A stretch of DNA of 9,623 nt from Acidobacteriaceae bacterium (GTDB lineage Bacteria; Acidobacteriota; Terriglobia; Terriglobales; Acidobacteriaceae), in assembly GCA_003152795.1 (NCBI GenBank), contig PMBA01000244.1, positions 1,991-11,613 of the forward strand. Reading direction: 5' to 3'. Below the pieces are notes generated by a model that saw nothing but the letters and a program-made list of their open reading frames with translations, made no database searches and was not told the DNA's origin. The position numbers and the translations under genes are program-made. Shown here piece after piece: positions 1 to 5,467 of the stretch. Positions within the stretch are counted from its first letter, which is position 1. Each line of letters begins with the position of its first letter.

Positions 1-182
1 CCGGCCTCGGCCAATTGATCGAGCACGTCCTTGATTTCGGCGGTGGTCATCTCGCCGTGGTCGTCGTGATCGAGATAACAATGGATGCAGCGCTCGTTGC
101 AGCGATAGGTCACATCGAGGTGGACGGCGATGGGGACGCCGAGGTCAAAGGCTCGCTGGCCGACTTCGCTCATCAGGGTCAT
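1..182 (-). CDS. Radical SAM enzyme, PqqE/SPASM-like, N-terminal part only (runs off the window)
   Basis: The start of a radical SAM protein whose remainder lies beyond base 1; about 60 codons are visible. The protein reads MTLMSEVG... and contains the cysteine triad C28-N-E-R-C32-I-H-C35 followed by Y36, the CxxxCxxC motif that holds the 4Fe-4S cluster cleaving S-adenosylmethionine. The flanking LDVTYRCNERCIHCY pattern is what I know from PqqE-like peptide-modifying radical SAM proteins. The ATG (182-180) shares one base with the TGA of the PqqD-like gene (TGATG), so translation is probably coupled. A second ATG lies three codons later. Family knowledge: such enzymes install C-C or thioether links on a ribosomal peptide delivered by a PqqD/RRE partner, and that partner is encoded immediately upstream here. 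Whether a C-terminal SPASM domain exists cannot be seen. Confidence 0.9.
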   Translation of the reverse strand, partial: MTLMSEVGQRAFDLGVPIAVHLDVTYRCNERCIHCYLDHDDHGEMTTAEIKDVLDQLAEA

Positions 183-487
183 CAGGGCGCCTCCGCAGCG
201 AGGGGCTGATTGGAAACCAGAAGAATTCCGTGGCTGGAAAGCTCGGCGACGAACTGCTCGGCGTCGGCCTGAGCCTGAACGGGATCGACCTCAAACTGCT
301 CGCAGACGCGGTCGCGGACAATCTCGGTGAGAGGAGTGTGGCCGTCGGCAGCTTGAAAGATGGCGGTGGCGACTTCGTTGAGGGTGAAGAAGGTGGAGTC
401 GGCGGCGTTCATGACCATCATTTCGCCGGCCAGCGCGCGGGCGGCAATGGCGGAACTGCGGGCAATGTAAATGCAATTTTCAGGCAT
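182..487 (-). CDS. PqqD-family peptide chaperone (RRE-like)
   Basis: A 101-residue protein starting MPENCIYIARSS. It has the PqqD-fold pattern: an N-terminal strand segment ending in GEMMVMN, then the family-typical segment STFFTLNEVATAIFQ (about residues 31-45), a helical linker (DGHTPLTEIVRDRV) and a C-terminal helix (DAEQFVAELSSHGIL, about 75-89). The length matches stand-alone PqqD proteins (roughly 90-100 residues). Members bind the leader of a precursor peptide and present it to a radical SAM or other modifying enzyme. The ATG at 487 overlaps the end of the HPrK-like gene by 8 nt, which decides this start over a longer in-frame one at 571 that would lie inside the kinase gene. The stop shares a base with the radical SAM start. 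The likely peptide partner is the small ORF at 1894-2073. Confidence 0.88.
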   Translation of the reverse strand: MPENCIYIARSSAIAARALAGEMMVMNAADSTFFTLNEVATAIFQAADGHTPLTEIVRDRVCEQFEVDPVQAQADAEQFVAELSSHGILLVSNQPLAAEAP

Positions 488-1340
488 GCTCGGGCACCCC
501 CTGGAAGTTGCGTGCAAGGTTGTGTTCGAAGCGGCGGTCGAAGTTGCGAACCAGGTCCCACACCCTGGCATCAGGATAGAACGTTAAGCGGCGAATGGGA
601 ACCCTGGCGACGAAATCGCAGGCGGTGGCGAGAAGCTTTTCCACCAGAGTCTTGTCCTCGGCGAAGAACAGAATATTGCGCATCAGGCGGCGGACGGCTT
701 CGGCGGAAGACAACTCGTCGATGCGGTTCTCCGGGCCCTGCTCCAGAAAAAAAAGTGCGGAGACGGGCGCGGCGCAGTTTTCGCCGGCTTTGGCAAGCTC
801 TCCGGCGAATGGAGTACCGAAGGCCGCGTACCCTTCGGCGGCTGGGCGCACGTATGAAATTTCGTCGGTAAGCAGGGTGATGCCGGATGGGGCCAGGCGA
901 GTCATGGTGGTTTTGCCGGCACCCGATACGCCGGAAAACAGGTAAGCGCGGGTATCGCAAATGGCACTGGCGGCGTGCAGCAGGAAGCCGCCGCGCTCGG
1001 CAAGAATCAGGCTGTGGAGAATGCGCAGCACGGAATCGAGAGAGTAGGGGTTGGCGTTTTGCCGCACCCGACCTCGTCCGGTGCGCGGGTTCCAGCGGGC
1101 GTTGAAGTCTCCGCGCTCGATGAGCCACTCGTCATCTTGGCGACGCACCCGAACATCGTCATCGGAGGCGGCTCGAGCGTCTGTGAGATCGAACTCAAGC
1201 TCAAACTCGGGAGGCGAAGAACTGAGGAACCCGTCATAGCGCTGGCGCAGCAGATCGAGGAAGCGCTGGTCACAAGTAGACAGGGCAATGGGGATCCCAC
1301 CGATCTCGACGCACGCGACTTTATGGGGGGTGGCCGTCAT
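480..1340 (-). CDS. HPr kinase-like (HprK-related) protein
   Basis: A 286-residue protein beginning MTATPHKVACVEIGG. A poorly conserved N-terminal half (about 1-110) is followed by the P-loop domain typical of HprK relatives: LLHAASA (121-127), Walker A GVSGAGKTT (137-145), and LLTDEIS with D159/E160 in the Walker B-like position. GTPFAGEL (175-182) and LFFLEQG (196-202) also fit HprK-related proteins. It lacks the separate N-terminal domain of true HPr kinase/phosphorylase, and no HPr gene is nearby, so classical PTS control is unlikely. Relatives in RiPP clusters phosphorylate the peptide; lasso-peptide tailoring kinases that modify a C-terminal Ser are the known example, and a peptide substrate here is inference. 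The ATG (1340) overlaps the peptidase stop by 4 nt (ATGA), fixing the start although the frame stays open upstream to 1604. Confidence 0.85.
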   Translation of the reverse strand: MTATPHKVACVEIGGIPIALSTCDQRFLDLLRQRYDGFLSSSPPEFELEFDLTDARAASDDDVRVRRQDDEWLIERGDFNARWNPRTGRGRVRQNANPYSLDSVLRILHSLILAERGGFLLHAASAICDTRAYLFSGVSGAGKTTMTRLAPSGITLLTDEISYVRPAAEGYAAFGTPFAGELAKAGENCAAPVSALFFLEQGPENRIDELSSAEAVRRLMRNILFFAEDKTLVEKLLATACDFVARVPIRRLTFYPDARVWDLVRNFDRRFEHNLARNFQGVPEHA

Positions 1341-1921
1341 GAGGACAAGGCTCGCGGATCTGCGGAACTCAAATCCAGCATGGGTTGCGGATCTTGAAAT
1401 TCGCGTTGTGATGGCTTCCGGTAACTGTGAAGCTTGAGAGCCAGGCGGCGTGCCATGCCGCAGTGGCAGAACAGCATTCCGAGGGCGCGCGAGCCCTTCA
1501 GGCCAAACCGCGGGCGTCCAGCGATTGGCGAGGGGGCTTGCCCTTTGATATTGATCGGCGCGAGCCGGCCCAGGATAGCTTCGGGCGGGAACAGAGGGTC
1601 GCAAGCAGGCATGGAATCACCGCGCAGCAGGAAGCCGCCGGAGGCGCGGGAGGCGATGAAGCGATGCAGGAAGAGGCGGTCTTCACGCCGGGCGAGTACG
1701 ATCTCGCCGGGCCGGACATCCGCGAGCGAGCAACGGACGATTTCGACTACATCGCCCGGCCAAAGGGCGGGCAGCATGCTTTCGCCGTAAACGCGCAAAC
1801 GCAAACGGCCGCTGCGGCGCAGAGCATCGGCCGCCAAAGCCGAGCGTTCCCCGGTCCAACTCAAGCGCGGCGCGCTCGATGTGCTTTCTGGTGTCAGGAG
1901 GTCTTTGTCGAGAACTGGCAT
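1337..1921 (-). CDS. S24/S26-type serine peptidase (signal-peptidase-like, Ser/His type)
   Basis: A protein of up to 194 residues. The core (about 40-115) reads as an S24/S26 peptidase: RVYGESMLPALWPGD with nucleophile S48 followed by M49 (box B), then PGEIVLARRE, then RLFLHRFI with H86-R87 where bacterial leader peptidase has Lys-Arg, then LLRGDSMPACD (98-108) as box E. His in the general-base position is the pattern of the archaeal/ER (Sec11-like) branch of S26. No membrane segment is evident, unlike true signal peptidase I, so it probably acts in the cytoplasm or peripherally. The C-terminal 60 residues are basic and unassigned. The next gene overlaps by ATGA. The ATG at 1921 lies 28 nt inside the precursor ORF; a TTG at 1864 (codon 20), just after the precursor stop, is an alternative start. 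In context it may remove the leader peptide (inference). Confidence 0.8.
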   Translation of the reverse strand: MPVLDKDLLTPESTSSAPRLSWTGERSALAADALRRSGRLRLRVYGESMLPALWPGDVVEIVRCSLADVRPGEIVLARREDRLFLHRFIASRASGGFLLRGDSMPACDPLFPPEAILGRLAPINIKGQAPSPIAGRPRFGLKGSRALGMLFCHCGMARRLALKLHSYRKPSQREFQDPQPMLDLSSADPRALSS

Positions 1922-2073
1922 TGGGGAAGAGTACCGCCGATCTTGCCACAGGCGAGAGCCGTTGTCTCGAAAACCCGTTCGTGCCGGAATGCGGGCTTCT
2001 GGTAAAGCTTCTTCTCTTTACACGCCCGAGCCGGTTGCTGGCGTTCAATGCGAGGGGCCTGATTGTCGGTCAT
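1894..2073 (-). CDS. Candidate RiPP precursor peptide (59 aa)
   Basis: A small ORF found by translating the space upstream of the peptidase. It starts ATG ACC GAC AAT (MTDNQAPRIE) and ends STKTS before TGA. Residues 21-35 read KKLYQKPAFRHERVF, with Y24-Q-K-P27-A-F29 forming a YxxP-x-(L/F) motif like leader motifs bound by PqqD-like RRE domains. Then comes ETTALACGKIGG, with A39-L40-A41 directly before C42, and C52 further on; a third Cys (C18) lies in the leader. If cut after A41 the product would be an 18-residue peptide with two Cys, two Lys and a C-terminal Ser. It is the first ORF after the predicted promoter and overlaps the peptidase ORF by 28 nt. The competing frame over the same DNA is Arg-rich and reads like a shadow. 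No Shine-Dalgarno is visible. The function is inferred from motif and position; no homologue search was possible. Confidence 0.65.
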   Translation of the reverse strand: MTDNQAPRIERQQPARACKEKKLYQKPAFRHERVFETTALACGKIGGTLPQCQFSTKTS

Positions 2074-2074
2074 A

Positions 2075-2097
2075 AGTTGGTGAAGCCAGTTGGTGAA
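2075..2097 (-). repeat. Tandem 10-mer just upstream of the precursor start
   Basis: On the minus strand TTCACCAACT occurs twice (2097-2088 and 2084-2075) with a 13-nt period, ending one base before the precursor ATG. It occupies the place where a ribosome-binding site would be expected, and contains no purine-rich Shine-Dalgarno. It may be a binding site or simply chance. Confidence 0.45.
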
Positions 2098-2142
2098 ACA
2101 AGAAAAGCTGGCCTATCCCCCAATTTTGATAACGGTAAAGGC

Positions 2143-2172
2143 AGTGTACTACAGGGATTTCTCCGGTGCCAA
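2143..2172 (-). promoter_or_regulatory. Candidate sigma70-type promoter of the peptide-modification operon
   Basis: On the minus strand TTGGCA (2172-2167, 5 of 6 to the -35 consensus) is separated by 18 nt from TACACT (2148-2143, 4 of 6 to the -10 consensus). Transcription would start near 2136, giving a leader of about 63 nt before the precursor ATG at 2073. It is the best match I see between the permease gene and the precursor. Confidence 0.4.
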
Positions 2173-2282
2173 CAATGACTTGGCCTGGTCGTGGCTCAGT
2201 TCAGGGAAACTCTGATTCAGGGGCCTGCGGAAAGGCGCAAACCACGGCGTCCACAGGGTCTGACGGAGGGAATGGCAAGAGG
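2173..2282. other. Spacer between ABC permease and peptide operon, no supported gene
   Basis: About 110 bases separate the permease stop from the candidate promoter. I see no strong hairpin followed by a T-run, so no clear terminator for the permease gene. One minus-strand frame stays open across it (ending at 2149), but it is continuous with the shadow frame of the permease and has no ATG start here. Confidence 0.5.
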
Positions 2283-3083
2283 TTAATAAAATGAAAGGGT
2301 TCCATTCTGTCGCGCGCGGCGCAAACTGAGCGACAGGGCGGCGAGCGCGAGTGGGAGAAGGACCACGGCAAAGCCGGCCAGTGCGGTCAGGGTTGGAGCC
2401 ATCGCCAGCAGGGAGTGCCCTTGCAACAGCGCCCGGCGCATGCCATCGATGGCGTAGGTAAGAGGAAGGGCGCGCGCGAGAAGGAAAAGGGGGCGGGGCA
2501 AGCTCTGGATCGGAAACATGGTTCCGCTCAGGAACCAAAGGCCGGAACCGAGCAGCCACAGCAGAGCCGAGCCTTTCTGGAATGCAACCTGAAGGGTGGC
2601 GGCGGCGATGCCCAGGGCGAGAGCGATGGCGAGAGAAAGAACCAACACGGCGAGGCAAGAGAAAAAGTCGGCTTGGATCGATGCGCGGAAGACTGCGACT
2701 CCCGCGAAAAGATAAACCAGCAGGTTGACCAGGTTTCCGGCAAAGGCGGAAATGGAACTGAGGATGACGAGTTCGGCAGGGGCGGTGGAGGTGGTCATCA
2801 GGACTTCGAGCGTTCCCGTCTGTTGCGCTTCCTGCACGGCGCTGAGGAAGGCTTGCGCGCTCATGACGAAGAAGGTGTAGACGCCGGTGCCGACGAGAAG
2901 GAAAGGGAAGTAGTCGAGGCCGTTGGGTCGAAAGCCGGGACCGATGGCGCGGGAGAGAAAATAAAAAGCGGCAAGTTCGGTGAACACTCCGACCAGGGTG
3001 ACGACGAAACCGCCGCGGTGGCGGACGGCCGTGAGCAGATCGCGACGCAGAATGGCGAGGAGCTTGTCGAGAGTGGAAGTCAT
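2283..3083 (-). CDS. ABC-2 type transporter permease
   Basis: A 266-residue integral membrane protein, MTSTLDKLLAILRRDLLTAV. About six hydrophobic segments are visible (roughly 25-44, 59-82, 103-132, 138-165, 172-190 and 228-255), the usual ABC-2 topology. Between segments 2 and 3 lies EAQQTGTLEVLMTTSTAP (85-102), a conserved ABC-2 feature (Q-x-G-T-L-E). LSGTMFPIQSLP (185-196) and LPLTYAIDGMRRALLQG (206-222) are also family-typical. It should form the membrane channel of an exporter with the ATPase encoded just upstream on the same strand; that stop is 83 nt before this ATG, and the gap holds an inverted repeat. Position next to the peptide-modification operon suggests export of its product, which is inference; ABC-2 exporters also carry drugs, polysaccharides and lipids. 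Confidence 0.9.
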   Translation of the reverse strand: MTSTLDKLLAILRRDLLTAVRHRGGFVVTLVGVFTELAAFYFLSRAIGPGFRPNGLDYFPFLLVGTGVYTFFVMSAQAFLSAVQEAQQTGTLEVLMTTSTAPAELVILSSISAFAGNLVNLLVYLFAGVAVFRASIQADFFSCLAVLVLSLAIALALGIAAATLQVAFQKGSALLWLLGSGLWFLSGTMFPIQSLPRPLFLLARALPLTYAIDGMRRALLQGHSLLAMAPTLTALAGFAVVLLPLALAALSLSLRRARQNGTLSFY

Positions 3084-3089
3084 AAGAAC

Positions 3090-3181
3090 ATTTGTAATTT
3101 GCGATTTGTAATTTCAAGCTTGGCCGCTCTGAGCGACAAGTCCGAAACAAAATTACAAATTACCAATCACCGATTACAAAT
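3090..3181. repeat. Imperfect inverted repeat built from ATTTGTAATTT 11-mers
   Basis: ATTTGTAATTT occurs twice on the left (3090-3100 and 3104-3114). Its complement AAATTACAAAT (3150-3160) and a shorter form ATTACAAAT (3173-3181) lie on the right, around a GC-rich centre of about 35 bases. The AT-rich arms contrast with the GC-rich genes. The right arm overlaps the last codons of the ATPase gene and encodes its C-terminal ICNR. It could fold in the ATPase-permease mRNA, or be a small dispersed intergenic repeat. Confidence 0.7.
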
Positions 3182-3952
3182 TTTCTCATCAATCTCGCCG
3201 GTCAGGCGGAAATAGAAGTCGCGCAGGGCATCCGCAGTTTCGCCGTCGCCGAGGGAGCGGTTGGCGAGCAATTTGCCGCGATGGAGCAGGAGCAGGCGAT
3301 CGGCGACGGCGGCGGCTTCGGCGAAGTTGTGAGTGGCGAGCAGAATAGTGGTATCTTGCCGGGCCAAGGCGCGAATCGTGGCCCAACAATGCGCCGTGGT
3401 GGCGGCGTCCAGACTGCGCGTGGGCTCGTCAAGCAAGAGCAGGGTGGGGCGTTTGACGAGGGCGCGCGCGATCCCGAGTTTTTGATACATGCCGCTGGAA
3501 AACTTCATGACCAGCGTGTCGGCTTGCTCTTCGAGGCTGGTATCGCGGAGAACCTCCTTGATCCGCTGCGCCCGGTCGCGGCGAGGGACTTCGTCGAGGG
3601 CGGCAAAAAATTCGAGGTTCTCACGGGCCGAGAGACGAGGGAAGAACGAGCGCTCGGCGGCGACGGCGATGCCGACTTGCCGCCGGACTGCGCCGGGATC
3701 GCGGCGGGCATCGTAGCCGCCCACGCGGACCGATCCAGCATCGGGCAGGAGCATGGTTGAGATGAGCTTGAGGGCGGTGGTTTTTCCGCTGCCGTTGGGG
3801 CCGAGGAGCACCAGCACCTCCGAGCCGGCGGCGGAGAAAGAGACGTCTTTCAAGGCAACGGTTTCGCCGGACCGCTCGCGTCCCAGCCAATTGAACAGAG
3901 CGGGACGATGGCGAAAGATCTTGCGAACGGATTCGAAGGCGACTCGGTCCAT
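3167..3952 (-). CDS. ABC transporter ATP-binding protein
   Basis: A 261-residue ATPase starting MDRVAFESVRKIFRH. Visible motifs in order: Walker A GPNGSGKTT (51-59); a Q-loop region GIAVAAERSFFPRLSARENL where the usual Gln is replaced by a residue around E100, a form I recognise from ABC-2-associated ATPases; signature FSSGMYQ (151-157, an LSGGQ variant); Walker B LLLLDEPT (171-178); D-loop SLDA (180-183); and switch His H208 in LATHNF. It powers the permease encoded just downstream. The frame is open back to 4072, but a perfect TATAAT lies at 4013-4008 within that extension and conservation begins at MDRV, so I chose the ATG at 3952. The last residues come from the AT-rich inverted repeat, so this C-terminus may differ from relatives. 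Confidence 0.93.
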   Translation of the reverse strand: MDRVAFESVRKIFRHRPALFNWLGRERSGETVALKDVSFSAAGSEVLVLLGPNGSGKTTALKLISTMLLPDAGSVRVGGYDARRDPGAVRRQVGIAVAAERSFFPRLSARENLEFFAALDEVPRRDRAQRIKEVLRDTSLEEQADTLVMKFSSGMYQKLGIARALVKRPTLLLLDEPTRSLDAATTAHCWATIRALARQDTTILLATHNFAEAAAVADRLLLLHRGKLLANRSLGDGETADALRDFYFRLTGEIDEKICNR

Positions 3953-4007
3953 GAAAGTGGAATGGCGAAGTGCGAGTGGTTCTCCGGACGCGCGCCGAAG
4001 ACTCTGT

Positions 4008-4036
4008 ATTATAGTGGCGATTCGCATTCCAGTTGA
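4008..4036 (-). promoter_or_regulatory. Candidate promoter of the ABC ATPase-permease operon
   Basis: On the minus strand a perfect -10 box TATAAT (4013-4008) lies 17 nt downstream of a weak -35, TCAACT (4036-4031, 3 of 6). The predicted transcription start near 4001 leaves about 48 nt before the ATPase ATG at 3952. The -10 is the strongest promoter-like element in the window. Confidence 0.55.
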
Positions 4037-4090
4037 TTCCGAGTTTATGGTCGCCTGCCTGCCGGCGCTCAAGCGCCAGACCGATTCGTA

Positions 4091-4150
4091 TCAGGGCATG
4101 CCTTCCGGCCTGCCGCTAAACGCTCTTCTATTGACGCGCCTTCGGGCGCT
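4091..4150. repeat. Two adjacent hairpins upstream of the nucleotidyltransferase
   Basis: The first hairpin is GGCATGCC (4095-4102), loop TTCC, then GGCCTGCC (4107-4114), with one internal mismatch. The second is GCGCC (4136-4140), a UUCG tetraloop (4141-4144), then GGCGC (4145-4149). The pair resembles intergenic repeat units and ends 13 bases before the TTG start at 4163. There is no following T-run, so it does not look like an intrinsic terminator. Confidence 0.5.
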
Positions 4151-4162
4151 GGATTTCGAAAG

Positions 4163-5323
4163 TTGAATACCATCGCAGCTACGGCTCCCATATCCGAGTT
4201 TGAGCTTCTCTGCGCGTTGGCGGGCGCGGAGCTGCCTGCGGAGCGGATCGAGCGCATTGCGAATTGGAATCGCTCCGCGCTCGACTGGAGCGAAGTGCTT
4301 CACCTGGCGGAGCGGCATGGAGTTCTTCCGCTGGCGGCGCGCAACGTGCTGGAACATGCTCGCGGGCTGCCACCGGAAATCGAGCGCCGGCTGCGATCGG
4401 AGTACGAAGCGAACCTACGGCGCAGCTTGTGGTTTACCGCCGAACTGGCGCGCATCGTGCAGCACTTCGAGCGCCGGCAGTTGCGGGCGGTCCCGTACAA
4501 AGGGCCGGTGCTGACGCAGGCGCTTTACCGCGATCTGGGGCTGCGAAGTTTTTCGGACCTCGACTTCCTGATTGCTCCCGCGGACTTTGAGCGGGCGAAG
4601 CAGGCGCTTGCCGAAATCGGATATCGTCCTTCCTCGGAACTTACGCCGGCCGTCGAGCGATGGTGGCTGCGAGTGGGTTACGAGCGGTCGTTTGACAGCG
4701 CGGCCGGAAAACACCTGGTCGAGTTGCAGTGGGCGTTGCTGTCGTATTTCTATGGTGTCGATCTGGGCGTGGAGGATTTGCTGGCGCGCGCCGGCCGCAC
4801 GATCGTGGGCGGGTGCGAAATGCCCTGCCTGTCTCCCGAAGATTCGGTGCTGGTGCTGTGCCTGCACGCCGCGAAGCATCTGTGGACGCGGCTGATCTGG
4901 CTGGCGGACATTGCGGAGATTTTGCGGACCGGGACGATTGATTACGCTCTGGTGTTTTCGCGGGCGCGCGCACTGGGGATCGTCCGCATTCTGGGCATAA
5001 GTTTCTGGCTGGTAAAGAATGTGCTTGGGGCAGAAGTGCCCAAATCCGCGGAGGAAATGATGGCGGCGGATTCTCGGGTGCCGGCCCTCGGCAGCGAATT
5101 TGCGGAGCGTCTGGCTCGCGGCAGGGACTATGATTTCGAATCCACGGAGTACTTTCGCCTGATCCTGAAACTGCGCGAGCGGCGCGCCGACCGCTGGCGA
5201 TATCTCTGGCGGCTGGTCTGGACGCCGGGCGCGGGAGATATTGCGGCGGTGCGATTGCCGGAAGCGTTGTTTCCTCTGTATCGCGTCGTGCGCATTGGGC
5301 GATTGATCGAGAAGTGTTTCTAA
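4163..5323 (+). CDS. Nucleotidyltransferase family protein (PF14907-like)
   Basis: A 386-residue protein, MNTIAATAPISEFELLCALAG. The core shows the family pattern: VPYKGPVLTQALYRD (110-124, with K113-G114), then LRSFSDLDFLI (127-137) holding the metal-binding pair D132/D134, then LVELQWALLSYF (185-196) and CLHAAKHLWTRLIWLADIAE (233-252). Family knowledge: these uncharacterised nucleotidyltransferases recur beside PqqD, HPrK-like and ABC genes in peptide clusters, and transfer to a peptide or cofactor is presumed but not shown here. It lies divergent to the ABC exporter. The start is a TTG; no ATG or GTG precedes it in frame back to the stop at 4034-4036, and no strong Shine-Dalgarno is visible. 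The C-terminal third (about 290-386) is less conserved. Confidence 0.85.
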   Translation: MNTIAATAPISEFELLCALAGAELPAERIERIANWNRSALDWSEVLHLAERHGVLPLAARNVLEHARGLPPEIERRLRSEYEANLRRSLWFTAELARIVQHFERRQLRAVPYKGPVLTQALYRDLGLRSFSDLDFLIAPADFERAKQALAEIGYRPSSELTPAVERWWLRVGYERSFDSAAGKHLVELQWALLSYFYGVDLGVEDLLARAGRTIVGGCEMPCLSPEDSVLVLCLHAAKHLWTRLIWLADIAEILRTGTIDYALVFSRARALGIVRILGISFWLVKNVLGAEVPKSAEEMMAADSRVPALGSEFAERLARGRDYDFESTEYFRLILKLRERRADRWRYLWRLVWTPGAGDIAAVRLPEALFPLYRVVRIGRLIEKCF

Positions 5324-5410
5324 AGACGGATCACTGAGAGCCGACGACTGCGTCTATCGCGAATCCAGGGTTGCTGTGACCACGAGCAACTGCCGAACTG
5401 CGCCCGGATT

Positions 5411-5432
5411 GGACGGGCGAGGGCGCCCGTCC
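5411..5432. terminator. Strong GC hairpin between convergent genes
   Basis: GGACGGGC (5411-5418), a six-base loop, then GCCCGTCC (5425-5432) form a perfect 8-bp stem in the 144-bp gap between the nucleotidyltransferase stop and the PBP stop. It sits where a bidirectional terminator is expected but has no T-run on either side, so it may act through the stem alone or be a palindromic intergenic repeat. The rest of the gap shows no gene. Confidence 0.4.
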
Positions 5433-5467
5433 CCACACGGGCGGGATGCAGCAACGGGCAGTCCTCT

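Noticed and set aside
480..1604. Long form of the HPrK-like protein starting at 1604
   Set aside because: The extra 88 residues lie inside the peptidase gene in another frame and read as a shadow. The ATGA overlap at 1340-1337 marks the natural start.
1683..2048. Alternative 121-codon minus frame overlapping the precursor and peptidase
   Set aside because: It is Arg-rich without domain features. The other two frames here carry the YxxP precursor and the S24/S26 motifs.
1894..2073. Lipoprotein lipobox in the precursor (ALA before Cys)
   Set aside because: Residue -3 is Ala and -2 is Leu, opposite to the usual lipobox order, and there is no hydrophobic signal segment before it.
2149..3150. 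333-codon minus-strand frame overlapping the permease, with a protein-like tail at 2149-2290
   Set aside because: The main part is Arg/Pro/Ser-rich and out of frame with the permease. The tail (ending APEKSL) reads slightly protein-like but has no own ATG and overlaps the candidate promoter.
2415..3215. Long plus-strand open frame opposite the ABC permease
   Set aside because: Its translation is charged and low in complexity, with no recognisable motif, while the opposite strand encodes a clear ABC-2 permease. It is a GC-rich shadow frame.
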